NCBI GenBank assembly: GCA_002352225.1
Contig: DEIA01000041.1
Location: 22,227 to 28,110 of the forward strand
Length of the DNA: 5,884 bases
Source of the DNA: Flammeovirgaceae bacterium UBA2786
GTDB lineage: Bacteria; Bacteroidota; Bacteroidia; Cytophagales; Cyclobacteriaceae
Direction: 5' to 3'
Both the position numbers and the translations under genes were made by a program. Numbering within the stretch: the first letter of the stretch is position 1; each line of letters begins with the position of its first letter. The notes under the pieces are model-generated. The model searched no databases, was not told the origin of the DNA, and saw only the letters and a program-made list of their open reading frames with translations. Shown here piece after piece: positions 1-5,884 of the stretch.

Positions 1-437
1 GATGGTTGCGAAAGTTTTTCGGCTAAAGCAAAATTGAGCGACACATCGCTGGCCAGGCTGGTATTAATTAAAATAGAAAATGAAGAATCGAGCGACAGGT
101 TGAGCCGGAGAAAACTGGCATCAACATCATCGCGTGTAAAATAATAGTTAAAGTTGTCTTCTAGTTTTCCATTAACCCAGTGCAAAAATTCTTTCGAGAG
201 CACGATCTCTTCAATTTGTGCGGGACTCATGCCGGCAGCATAACACCCACCCACAATGCCGCCCATAGAAGTTCCGGTTATGTAATCAATCGGAATCTCA
301 TTTTCTTCAAGGGCCTTTAGAACACCTACGTGCGCAATGCCCTTGGCGGCTCCGCCACTAAGCACCAGACCAACCTTTTGCGAATAACCGGTAAGTGTAA
401 AACAGAAAACAAATCCGAAGAATACCCACAACCTCAT
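1..437 (-). CDS. Patatin-like phospholipase, N-terminal part (3' end outside window)
   Basis: The 145 codons seen here encode the start of a patatin-family serine hydrolase, which cleaves acyl esters of phospholipids with a Ser-Asp dyad. Residues 1-19 look like a Sec signal peptide (MRLWVFFGFVFCFTLTGYS), so the protein is exported. The mature part opens with the family's glycine-rich oxyanion loop (GLVLSGGAAKG, residues 23-33). The nucleophile elbow GTSMG follows at residues 55-59, with Ser57 as the likely nucleophile. The Asp of the dyad (DG[A/G] motif) would lie beyond base 1 and cannot be checked. The ATG at 437 is the first after an in-frame TAA 27 bases upstream, so the start is secure. 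No Shine-Dalgarno sequence and no clear -7 box precede it; it may depend on read-through from the M23 gene 75 bases upstream. Many exported Bacteroidota patatins carry a C-terminal outer-membrane barrel (PlpD-like); whether this one does is unknown. Confidence 0.93.
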   Translation of the reverse strand, partial: MRLWVFFGFVFCFTLTGYSQKVGLVLSGGAAKGIAHVGVLKALEENEIPIDYITGTSMGGIVGGCYAAGMSPAQIEEIVLSKEFLHWVNGKLEDNFNYYFTRDDVDASFLRLNLSLDSSFSILINTSLASDVSLNFALAEKLSQP

Positions 438-475
438 GCCCGAAAGGATTTTGATGGTAAGTTACTTCAGAAACA

Positions 476-512
476 AAAAAAGAAAAGAAAAATTGTGTGA
501 TTTAATCACACA
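476..512 (-). terminator. Probable rho-independent terminator of the M23 peptidase gene
   Basis: Immediately after the TAA of the M23 gene the minus strand has a perfect 8-base inverted repeat (TGTGTGAT / ATCACACA, 494-512) around a 3-base loop. A run of about 18 bases made almost only of T with a few C follows it. The layout fits an intrinsic terminator. The stem has only three G-C pairs, so it may be leaky, and the patatin gene begins 75 bases beyond the M23 stop. Confidence 0.5.
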
Positions 513-1832
513 TTAACGCATAGCTACTTCAGGCAGAATTTCTTTTGCCGGAAAGGGGATAAGTTGAAGTTGTTGAATAAGATTGGTTTTTATTTTTTCG
601 AAGTCAGAAAAATAATCGGTTTTTACAGGTTGCGAAGGGGGAAGCTCTACCGTAAGCGCATCTACTTGTACACCATTTTTCCAAAACCGATAACACACAT
701 GCGGGCCTGTTGCCAACCCGGTGCTGCCTACGTAACCTATTGTTTGCCCCTGCCTAACGCGTGTGCCGGGGGTAATACCAGTGGCAATCTTAGACATGTG
801 CAAATAGCCGGTTGTATAGGTACCGTTATGCCGCACCTTTACATAATTACCGTTGTTGGTTTTGTATTGTGCCTCTTCTACAATTCCATCGCCCACCGAA
901 CGTATAGGTGTTCCGGTAGGAGCGGCAAAGTCGGTACCCAAATGTGGCCTGAATACTTTTACTACCGGATGAAATCGGTTTTTGGAATACCGCGAACTAA
1001 TGCGTGTAAACTCTATAGGATACTTGAGCAGGGCTTTTCGTAAACTATTGCCCTCTTCATCGAAATAATCCAGACCATCGCCCTGATCGAACGGAAAAGC
1101 ATAATAACCATTGCCTGAGTGTTCAAAGTAAACACCCAGAATGCGACCAATACCAACGGGTTTTTCTTCCACCAGGTTTTCTTCATAGATAAGTTTAAAC
1201 TGATCGCCTTTTTGTAATCGTTGAAAATCTACTTGCCAGGCAAAGATGTCTACGAACTTATTGGTAAGATCGTGCGAAATACTCATAGCTTCTATAGTAT
1301 GAGAAAGTGTTGATTCGATGCGCCCGGCCACGCTGCGCTGCAGGGTGTCTACTTTACGTTGACAGACTTCCACTAATAGTGAATCTTTCAAATGGAAAAC
1401 CACATAGTCGATAGCATTGGGTTCGTAAACCAATGCTTTTATAGTTTTCAATGAATCATGCTCAACCAGGAGTGTGTACTTTTTGTGAGCAGAAATTTTA
1501 CGAAAATCGTAAACCGAGCGCGGCAGCAAGTTAAGTTGCTGCTTAATTGCCGGTGAAACATAGTATCCATTGAGTAAATCGGTAAAACGCTGGTTCTTTT
1601 TAACATCATCTTCCACCACGTGTAAATCGTTAACCACCATACCGTGCATAAACACAGGTAATATTATTTCGCGTTCCACATGCTGAACGGAATCAACCTC
1701 AGCAGCGTAATCGCCTTGTTGGGTAAACCACGATGTCTTGCTATCAATCAGGAAAAACAAACCCACTGCCAGCGCAACGGTGCATACGGCAATAACTGTC
1801 CGCTTAAACCAGGTGTTGTGGAGTAAACTCAT
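513..1832 (-). CDS. Membrane-anchored M23 (LytM-type) peptidoglycan metallopeptidase
   Basis: This 439-residue protein is a predicted cell-wall endopeptidase that cuts peptide cross-links of peptidoglycan in the periplasm. Residues 12-29 form one hydrophobic segment after a short basic N-terminus, an uncleaved anchor or signal peptide. Residues 50-275 resemble the non-catalytic region of MepM/ShyA/Csd3-type M23 enzymes, including DLTNKFVDIFAWQVDF (188-203) and the GYYAF and RISSRYS stretches. The catalytic domain spans about 293-395. It has HLGTD (His297 and Asp301 as zinc ligands), the catalytic-type His345 in GYLHMS, and GPHVCYRF at 376-383. In the usual HxH motif the second His is the third zinc ligand; here it is Cys380, so metal binding may use Cys or activity may be altered. 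The length is normal for the group and there is no frameshift. An in-frame TAA lies two codons before the ATG, fixing the start. It sits 78 bases after dsbD, with a possible promoter in that gap. The M23 assignment is firm; the exact bond cut is not known. Confidence 0.93.
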   Translation of the reverse strand: MSLLHNTWFKRTVIAVCTVALAVGLFFLIDSKTSWFTQQGDYAAEVDSVQHVEREIILPVFMHGMVVNDLHVVEDDVKKNQRFTDLLNGYYVSPAIKQQLNLLPRSVYDFRKISAHKKYTLLVEHDSLKTIKALVYEPNAIDYVVFHLKDSLLVEVCQRKVDTLQRSVAGRIESTLSHTIEAMSISHDLTNKFVDIFAWQVDFQRLQKGDQFKLIYEENLVEEKPVGIGRILGVYFEHSGNGYYAFPFDQGDGLDYFDEEGNSLRKALLKYPIEFTRISSRYSKNRFHPVVKVFRPHLGTDFAAPTGTPIRSVGDGIVEEAQYKTNNGNYVKVRHNGTYTTGYLHMSKIATGITPGTRVRQGQTIGYVGSTGLATGPHVCYRFWKNGVQVDALTVELPPSQPVKTDYFSDFEKIKTNLIQQLQLIPFPAKEILPEVAMR

Positions 1833-1898
1833 TACTTAAAAAATAGGGCCGAAGCCACAAGTTAAGTTTAAAAAATGGGTGTTATCCCTTACAAGTTC

Positions 1899-1906
1899 CA
1901 AATATA
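1899..1906 (-). promoter_or_regulatory. Candidate Bacteroidota -7 box for the M23 gene
   Basis: The minus strand reads TATATTTG here, a full match to the Bacteroidota -7 consensus TAnnTTTG. It starts a few bases after the dsbD stop codon and lies 66 bases before the M23 ATG. Transcription would begin near 1892 and give a leader of roughly 60 bases. I do not see a convincing TTTG -33 element at the expected spacing, and the box is short and AT-rich, so a chance match is possible. Confidence 0.35.
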
Positions 1907-1910
1907 ACAA

Positions 1911-3944
1911 TCAGGGATATAATTCCTTATACTTCTTCTTGCCCTCATCCAGAAAAGCAGCAAATTTATCGGCATCTAAGTTATATCCGTAAGGCGTTAC
2001 CAGCACGCGCTCATCTTTACCTACCAATACATAAAACGGTTGTGCATTGTTGTTGAGGCGGGTTATCTGCAAATCGGCATTTTGTTTACCGATGGTTTTC
2101 TTCACTTTGTTATCGTACGATGATGTGTACCATTCGCTTTCGGGCAGTTCGGTTTTATCATCTACATACAAGGCAACAACCACATAATCATCGCGCAGGC
2201 GTTGCAACACCTGCGGACTGCTCCACACGTTGGCTTCCATCTCGCGGCAGTTGGTACAACCGTGCCCGGTGAAATCGATAAACAGCGGTTTGTTTTGCTG
2301 ACGTGCGCAGGCAATGGCTTGCTCGTAATCGAAGTATCCGTTTAAGCCGTGCGGCAGGTGGAGGAAGTCGGCATATTTAGGATCATCACAAATCGTGTTG
2401 GTTTTTTCGGATGAACTCAACACGTTAAAATCGTGTGTGTACATGGGTGGTAGATAACCAGCCAATGCTTTTAGCGGTGCGCCCCACATACCGGGTATCA
2501 GGTACACGGCAAATACAAACATGATCATAGCGAGCGAAAGCCGGAATACACTTACGGTTTTGTCTTCAGCATCTTTACCCGTATCGCCCGGCATACGGAA
2601 GCCCTTCATCAGGTAAACCCCAATCAACACGGCAATCACAACCCAGATGGCGATGTTGATATCGCGATCGAGAATTCCCCAATGAAAAGACTGATCGGCA
2701 ATGCTTAAAAACTTAAAGGCAAGTGCAATTTCAACAAAGCCCAATACCACTTTTACTGTATTGAGCCAGCCGCCCGATTTAGGCAACGATTTTAACCAGC
2801 CCGGAAAGATGGCAAACAGCGTAAACGGAATCGCGAAAGCGGCAGCAAACGCAAACATGCCGAGTATGGGTTTCAAAAACTCGCCACCGGCAGATGATAC
2901 CAGAATACTTCCCACAATAGGGCCGGTACAACTGAACGAAACCAGTACCAGTGTAAAAGCCATAAAGAACACACCAATCAATCCGCCTTTTTCGGCTTGC
3001 TGATCTACTTTGTTGATTAATGATCCGGGCAAGGTAATATCAAACAACCCCAAAAAGGAAAGTCCGAAAATGATAAAGACCAAAAAGAAAATTAGATTTG
3101 GAATCCACTCAGTAGAAAGATGGTTAGCGGTTTCAGGCCCCATTAACGGAGCAAGCGCTGCACCGATAAGCGAATAAATAAGAATGATAAAGAAGCCATA
3201 CATAATGGCCTGAAATTTTGTGCCACGACCGGTAAAGAAACTCACCGTCATGGGAATCATCGGGAATACACAGGGCGTAAGCAAGGCTGCAAGACCAGCG
3301 ATGAATGCAATGAGCATAAAACCCCAGATCGATTTTTCTTCGGTGCCGGTTTGTACCAATGCAGGGTCCAACACAGGGCCTGAAGTTTCTTCAATGGCAG
3401 GAGAAACAATTTCTAATGGCTGAACAACAGCAACGTTGTTGGAGTCTTCTTCTTGTTTTTCAGGAGTTGTTGTAGTCGAGCTTCCGCTTACTTTAATGTT
3501 GAAAGAAAAATCTTCTCCGCCTGGGATACACTGACCGGTTTTTTCAGTACATACCTGGTATTCGGATTCACCGCTTAACCGGAGCGGAGTTGCCAGTATC
3601 TTTATCTTCTGCCTAAACTCGGCAGTGCCCTTAAAAATTTTTACATCGCAGTCAAAAACATCATCGTATTTATCAATAGGTTTTACCGGAACCAACGGCC
3701 CCGCTAATTGATAACTGCTGTGCGGCACTAAACCAAACGAAGTTTTAATCGGGTCTTCGCAGGGAAATTCAGAAGAGTATAAATACCAGTCTTTATCGAT
3801 AGTAGCTTTAAAGATCAGTTCAACCTCATCGCCTACTTTGGCTTCGGTTACAGAAGCGTAGGTCCATTTTGCCGGAGTAAGAATTTGGGCAGAAACACCC
3901 AGAGAAAGCAGAACAGAAAAGAATGAAAGAAGTAAAAACCTCAT
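1911..3944 (-). CDS. dsbD: DsbD-type thiol:disulfide interchange protein with C-terminal thioredoxin domain
   Basis: This protein carries reducing power from cytoplasmic thioredoxin across the inner membrane to periplasmic partners such as disulfide isomerases or cytochrome c maturation proteins. From the ATG at 3944 it has 677 residues and the full three-part DsbD layout. Residues 1-19 are a signal peptide ending VSA. The periplasmic alpha-like domain (20-155) has the Cys132-x6-Cys139 pair. A Thr/Glu/Pro-rich linker (155-203) follows, then about eight membrane helices (206-486). These carry Cys225 in TPCVFPMIP and Cys339 in SFSCTGP, the two expected transfer cysteines. The C-terminal thioredoxin domain (about 535-677) carries CTNC at 563-566. 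All six relay cysteines are present. Cys62 and Cys99 are additional cysteines in the alpha domain. A longer in-frame ATG at 4040 exists, but it would place 32 unlikely residues before a good signal peptide, and a -7 box lies between the two ATGs, so 3944 is preferred. Confidence 0.95.
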   Translation of the reverse strand: MRFLLLSFFSVLLSLGVSAQILTPAKWTYASVTEAKVGDEVELIFKATIDKDWYLYSSEFPCEDPIKTSFGLVPHSSYQLAGPLVPVKPIDKYDDVFDCDVKIFKGTAEFRQKIKILATPLRLSGESEYQVCTEKTGQCIPGGEDFSFNIKVSGSSTTTTPEKQEEDSNNVAVVQPLEIVSPAIEETSGPVLDPALVQTGTEEKSIWGFMLIAFIAGLAALLTPCVFPMIPMTVSFFTGRGTKFQAIMYGFFIILIYSLIGAALAPLMGPETANHLSTEWIPNLIFFLVFIIFGLSFLGLFDITLPGSLINKVDQQAEKGGLIGVFFMAFTLVLVSFSCTGPIVGSILVSSAGGEFLKPILGMFAFAAAFAIPFTLFAIFPGWLKSLPKSGGWLNTVKVVLGFVEIALAFKFLSIADQSFHWGILDRDINIAIWVVIAVLIGVYLMKGFRMPGDTGKDAEDKTVSVFRLSLAMIMFVFAVYLIPGMWGAPLKALAGYLPPMYTHDFNVLSSSEKTNTICDDPKYADFLHLPHGLNGYFDYEQAIACARQQNKPLFIDFTGHGCTNCREMEANVWSSPQVLQRLRDDYVVVALYVDDKTELPESEWYTSSYDNKVKKTIGKQNADLQITRLNNNAQPFYVLVGKDERVLVTPYGYNLDADKFAAFLDEGKKKYKELYP

Positions 3945-3963
3945 ACCATTAAAAATTAATCTG

Positions 3964-3971
3964 CAAAAGTA
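3964..3971 (-). promoter_or_regulatory. Candidate Bacteroidota -7 box for dsbD
   Basis: The minus strand reads TACTTTTG, followed by CA, matching the TAnnTTTG -7 consensus. It ends 19 bases before the ATG at 3944, so transcription would begin near 3957 with a short AT-rich leader of about 13 bases and no Shine-Dalgarno sequence, a layout common in this phylum. No clear TTTG -33 element is seen at the usual distance. If it is real, the in-frame ATG at 4040 is upstream of the transcript start and cannot be the start used from this promoter. Confidence 0.5.
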
Positions 3972-4033
3972 ACGAATGCCGGATAAGGATGGTTCAGGAG
4001 CGGGTATGTTTGCACACACAGGCCCCTGATTTA

Positions 4034-4057
4034 AGAACAAATTAACAAGCCTTGTTA
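4034..4057 (-). terminator. Weak terminator-like hairpin at the end of the dipeptidase gene
   Basis: A 7-base inverted repeat (TAACAAG / CTTGTTA, 4043-4057, one central base; about six pairs around a 3-base loop) begins with the TAA stop codon of the M20 gene itself. AATTTGTTC, partly T-rich, follows on the minus strand. Only one stem pair is G-C when a 3-base loop is allowed, so termination would be weak. The symmetry is clear; the function is inferred. Confidence 0.3.
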
Positions 4058-5410
4058 GCCCTTGTAATGCTTATAAAATGCCACAATGGTTTCAATGCCC
4101 ATTAAAAAGTTTTTGATACCATAATGTTCATTTGGCGAGTGAATAGCATCGCTGTCCAGACCAAAGCCCATCAGCACCGTGTCTAACCCCAACTCTTTTT
4201 TGAACAACGAAACAATCGGTATACTTCCGCCATCGCGCGTAGGTATCGGAGTTTTTCCCCACACTTCTTCAAACGCTTTGCTGGCTGCGGCATACGCTTT
4301 TGAATCAGTAGGTGTTACGGCCGGTTCGCCACCATGCAATGCGGTTACTTTTACCTTTACGGATTTGGGTGCGATCAATTCAAAATGTTTGGTAAACAGT
4401 TCGGTTATTTCGTGGTTGTTTTGAAGTGGCACTAAGCGCATTGAAATTTTAGCGTATGCTTTAGAAGGCAAAACCGTTTTGGCGCCCTCGCCTGTATAGC
4501 CACCCCAAATTCCGTTACAATCTAATGTGGGCCTTATACCAGTACGTTCTAATGTTGTGTAGCCTTTCTCTCCCCGAATATCATCAATACTAAGGTCCCG
4601 CTTGTATTGGTCCAGATTAAACGGAGCTTTGTTCAGTGCTTCCCGTTCGCTGGCTGTTAACTCGGCTACTTTATCATAAAATCCAGGAATGGTGATGTGC
4701 CCGTTCTCATCATGCAGCGAAGCAATCATTTTGCTGAGTACATTAATTGGGTTTGCCACGGCTCCGCCATACACGCCCGAATGTAAATCGCGGTTAGGGC
4801 CGGTAACCTCTACCTCCATGTAGCTCAATCCGCGTAAGCCAACAGTTATGGAAGGCGTGTCCATCGAAATAACAGAAGTATCGGAAATCAAGATTACATC
4901 GGCTTTAAGCTTATCGCGATTTTCTTTTACGAACGTGCCCAGGTTATCGGAACCCACTTCTTCTTCCCCTTCAATCATAAATTTTATGTTGCAGGTAAGC
5001 TGTTTCAACCTCATCATAGCCTCAAATGCTTTGATGTGCATATAGAACTGGCCCTTATCATCGCACGAGCCTCGCGCATAAATTTTTTCATCTTTTACTA
5101 CGGGCTCAAACGGGGGCGATGTCCACAGATCCAAAGGATCGGGTGGTTGAACATCGTAATGACCATATACCAGCACCGTAGGCAACGAAGCGTTGAGTAA
5201 TTTTTCTCCATATACAATGGGGTGCCCGGCTGTTTCGCAAAGCTCCGCCTTATCGGCACCTGCTGCTTTTAACTTTTGAATCACATATTCAGCGGCTTTG
5301 CGTACATCGGTTTTGTGGCGGCTATCGGCACTTACCGAGGGTATACGCAGCAAATCAAAAAGCTCGTCTAAAAAACGTTGCTGGTTGGATTGGATATAGT
5401 CTTTAATCAT
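4055..5410 (-). CDS. M20-family dinuclear zinc dipeptidase (carnosinase/DapE-like fold)
   Basis: This 451-residue enzyme most likely hydrolyses dipeptides or similar amide bonds in the cytoplasm; it has no signal peptide. All hallmark M20 residues are present. GHYDVQP gives zinc ligand His84 and Asp86. RGSCDDKG gives bridging Asp117. EGEEEVGS gives the Glu150 general base and ligand Glu151. ISDTS gives ligand Asp177, and SDAIHSPNE gives ligand His424. The lid/dimerisation domain (about 190-300) contains DLHSGVYGG, whose His210 matches the residue that in carnosinase-type dimers reaches into the partner's active site. The motifs fit the CNDP2-like dipeptidase branch better than DapE or ArgE, but the substrate cannot be read from sequence. 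The length is normal and the frame intact. An in-frame TAA four codons upstream of the ATG fixes the start. It is flanked by 108 bases after the thioesterase gene and 110 bases before dsbD, so it is probably an independent unit. Confidence 0.94.
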   Translation of the reverse strand: MIKDYIQSNQQRFLDELFDLLRIPSVSADSRHKTDVRKAAEYVIQKLKAAGADKAELCETAGHPIVYGEKLLNASLPTVLVYGHYDVQPPDPLDLWTSPPFEPVVKDEKIYARGSCDDKGQFYMHIKAFEAMMRLKQLTCNIKFMIEGEEEVGSDNLGTFVKENRDKLKADVILISDTSVISMDTPSITVGLRGLSYMEVEVTGPNRDLHSGVYGGAVANPINVLSKMIASLHDENGHITIPGFYDKVAELTASEREALNKAPFNLDQYKRDLSIDDIRGEKGYTTLERTGIRPTLDCNGIWGGYTGEGAKTVLPSKAYAKISMRLVPLQNNHEITELFTKHFELIAPKSVKVKVTALHGGEPAVTPTDSKAYAAASKAFEEVWGKTPIPTRDGGSIPIVSLFKKELGLDTVLMGFGLDSDAIHSPNEHYGIKNFLMGIETIVAFYKHYKG

Positions 5411-5427
5411 AGTAAAAGCTTAATGCT

Positions 5428-5435
5428 GCAAGGTA
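5428..5435 (-). promoter_or_regulatory. Possible degenerate -7 box for the dipeptidase gene
   Basis: The minus strand reads TACCTTGC, followed by A, which resembles the Bacteroidota -7 box TAnnTTTG with one T missing. It lies 17 bases before the ATG at 5410, a spacing similar to that of the dsbD box. There is no exact consensus match in the 108-base gap and no clear -33 element, so this is a weak suggestion based mainly on position. Confidence 0.22.
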
Positions 5436-5518
5436 GGTTTTTGAAATGAAAAAAATACGGATGATGAAACAGGCTGTGGCCGGCTGAAAAGAAGTACAAA
5501 AATGCGGTAGCTGTAGCG

Positions 5519-5884
5519 TTATTGCCCGGGCAGTTCGCCTTCAATCTTACCTTCAAGCCGGTCTTTCACGTATTCTATTTTTGTTTTACCATGCGCAGCG
5601 GGTTTGCCATCGGCACCCAGGTTTACGAATGTAATTTTATCGATTTCCAGAATGGTCATGCGGGTCATTTTGTTGCGCACCACACATTGCAGGGTAATGG
5701 AGGTTCGCCCGAATTGCGTGGGCAAAAGACCCAGTTCAATAATATCGCCTTGTTTGGCAGAGCTTACAAAATTGATTTCGGACATATACTTAGTAACCAC
5801 ACGCTTGTTGTCTAACTGAATCATGGCATAGATTACAGCCTCCTCATCAATCCAGCTTAACAGCTTTCCGCCAAACAATGTACC
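5519..5884 (-). CDS. Acyl-CoA thioesterase, hotdog fold, C-terminal part (5' end outside window)
   Basis: The visible 121 residues belong to a YciA/BACH-type acyl-CoA thioesterase, a cytoplasmic hotdog-fold enzyme that hydrolyses acyl-CoA to free acid and CoA. The fragment opens with GTLFGGKLLSWIDEEA, which matches the family's central-helix motif and includes the Asp expected at the active site. The second half has the typical strand pattern: a GD-I-EL stretch, FGRTSITLQC, then FVNLGADGKPAAHG. In the family this motif is normally preceded by 15-30 residues, and the frame is still open at base 5884, so the true start is outside the window. The internal TTG at 5878 is not a credible start because it falls inside the conserved motif. 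The stop is TAA at 5519-5521, followed by a 108-base gap to the dipeptidase gene. The symbol is left blank because paralogues cannot be separated from this fragment. Confidence 0.9.
   Translation of the reverse strand, partial: GTLFGGKLLSWIDEEAVIYAMIQLDNKRVVTKYMSEINFVSSAKQGDIIELGLLPTQFGRTSITLQCVVRNKMTRMTILEIDKITFVNLGADGKPAAHGKTKIEYVKDRLEGKIEGELPGQ

Noticed and set aside
438..493. Promoter search upstream of the patatin gene
   Set aside because: TTTG occurs in the T-rich tract, but no TAnnTTTG box follows at a suitable distance, so no promoter is called.
564..1043. Plus-strand open frame of 159 codons opposite the M23 gene
   Set aside because: It is antisense to an intact, well-recognised catalytic domain, its translation is rich in Cys and Tyr with no family resemblance, and it has no plausible start context. 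It is a shadow frame.
2701..3423. Two plus-strand open frames (2701-3003 and 3220-3423) opposite dsbD
   Set aside because: Both lie opposite the DsbD membrane helices, and their composition simply mirrors that coding sequence. No promoter or domain supports them.
4179..5045. Plus-strand open frames at 4179-4424 and 4848-5045 opposite the dipeptidase gene
   Set aside because: They are short shadow frames over conserved M20 motifs with no independent support.
5411..5518. Possible terminator after the thioesterase gene (repeated CAGCC and GTAGC words)
   Set aside because: The repeated words are mostly direct rather than inverted; the best stem (GGC/GCC) is three pairs with no proper T run after it.
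5522..5819. Two overlapping plus-strand open frames opposite the thioesterase gene
   Set aside because: They overlap each other in different frames and are antisense to a recognisable hotdog domain.
5519..5878. Complete 119-residue thioesterase starting at the TTG at 5878
   Set aside because: The TTG lies inside the conserved GTLFGG motif and the frame stays open to the window edge, so the gene is truncated rather than complete.
1..5884. A novel defence, mobile or multi-gene system
   Set aside because: All five genes are recognisable housekeeping or envelope families with intact frames; no repeat array, integrase, transposase, toxin-antitoxin pair or composition shift is visible.

Overview
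The window looks like ordinary chromosomal DNA from a member of the Bacteroidota, possibly Cytophagales; the order-level guess is weak. Three things suggest this. The protein types and their wording are typical of that phylum: a DsbD with a C-terminal CTNC thioredoxin domain, an M23 peptidase ending in an HVCYRF motif, and a signal-peptide-bearing patatin. No start codon has a Shine-Dalgarno sequence in front of it. Matches to the Bacteroidota -7 promoter box (TAnnTTTG) lie just upstream of two genes. Base composition is moderate and looks even across the window. I see no tRNA, rRNA, insertion sequence, CRISPR array or phage gene.

All five genes lie on the minus strand, so transcription runs from high to low coordinates. 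In that order they are: an acyl-CoA thioesterase of the hotdog fold whose 5' end is beyond the window (5519-5884); an M20-family dipeptidase (4055-5410); a DsbD-type transmembrane thiol:disulfide interchange protein (1911-3944); a membrane-anchored M23/LytM-type peptidoglycan peptidase (513-1832); and a secreted or outer-membrane patatin-like phospholipase whose 3' part is beyond the window (1-437). The gaps are 108, 110, 78 and 75 bases. None exceeds 300 bases and none hides a further gene that I can see.

The genes do not form one obvious pathway. Two are cytoplasmic metabolic enzymes (thioesterase, dipeptidase) and three act in or on the cell envelope (DsbD, M23 peptidase, patatin). The spacing, the candidate promoters before dsbD and the M23 gene, and the hairpins at the ends of the dipeptidase and M23 genes suggest mostly separate transcription of co-oriented neighbours rather than a tight operon. 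The most notable single point is that the second histidine of the M23 HxH motif, normally a zinc ligand, is a cysteine. The most useful annotation correction is that dsbD should start at 3944, not at the longer in-frame ATG at 4040. I found no convincing evidence of a new multi-gene system.
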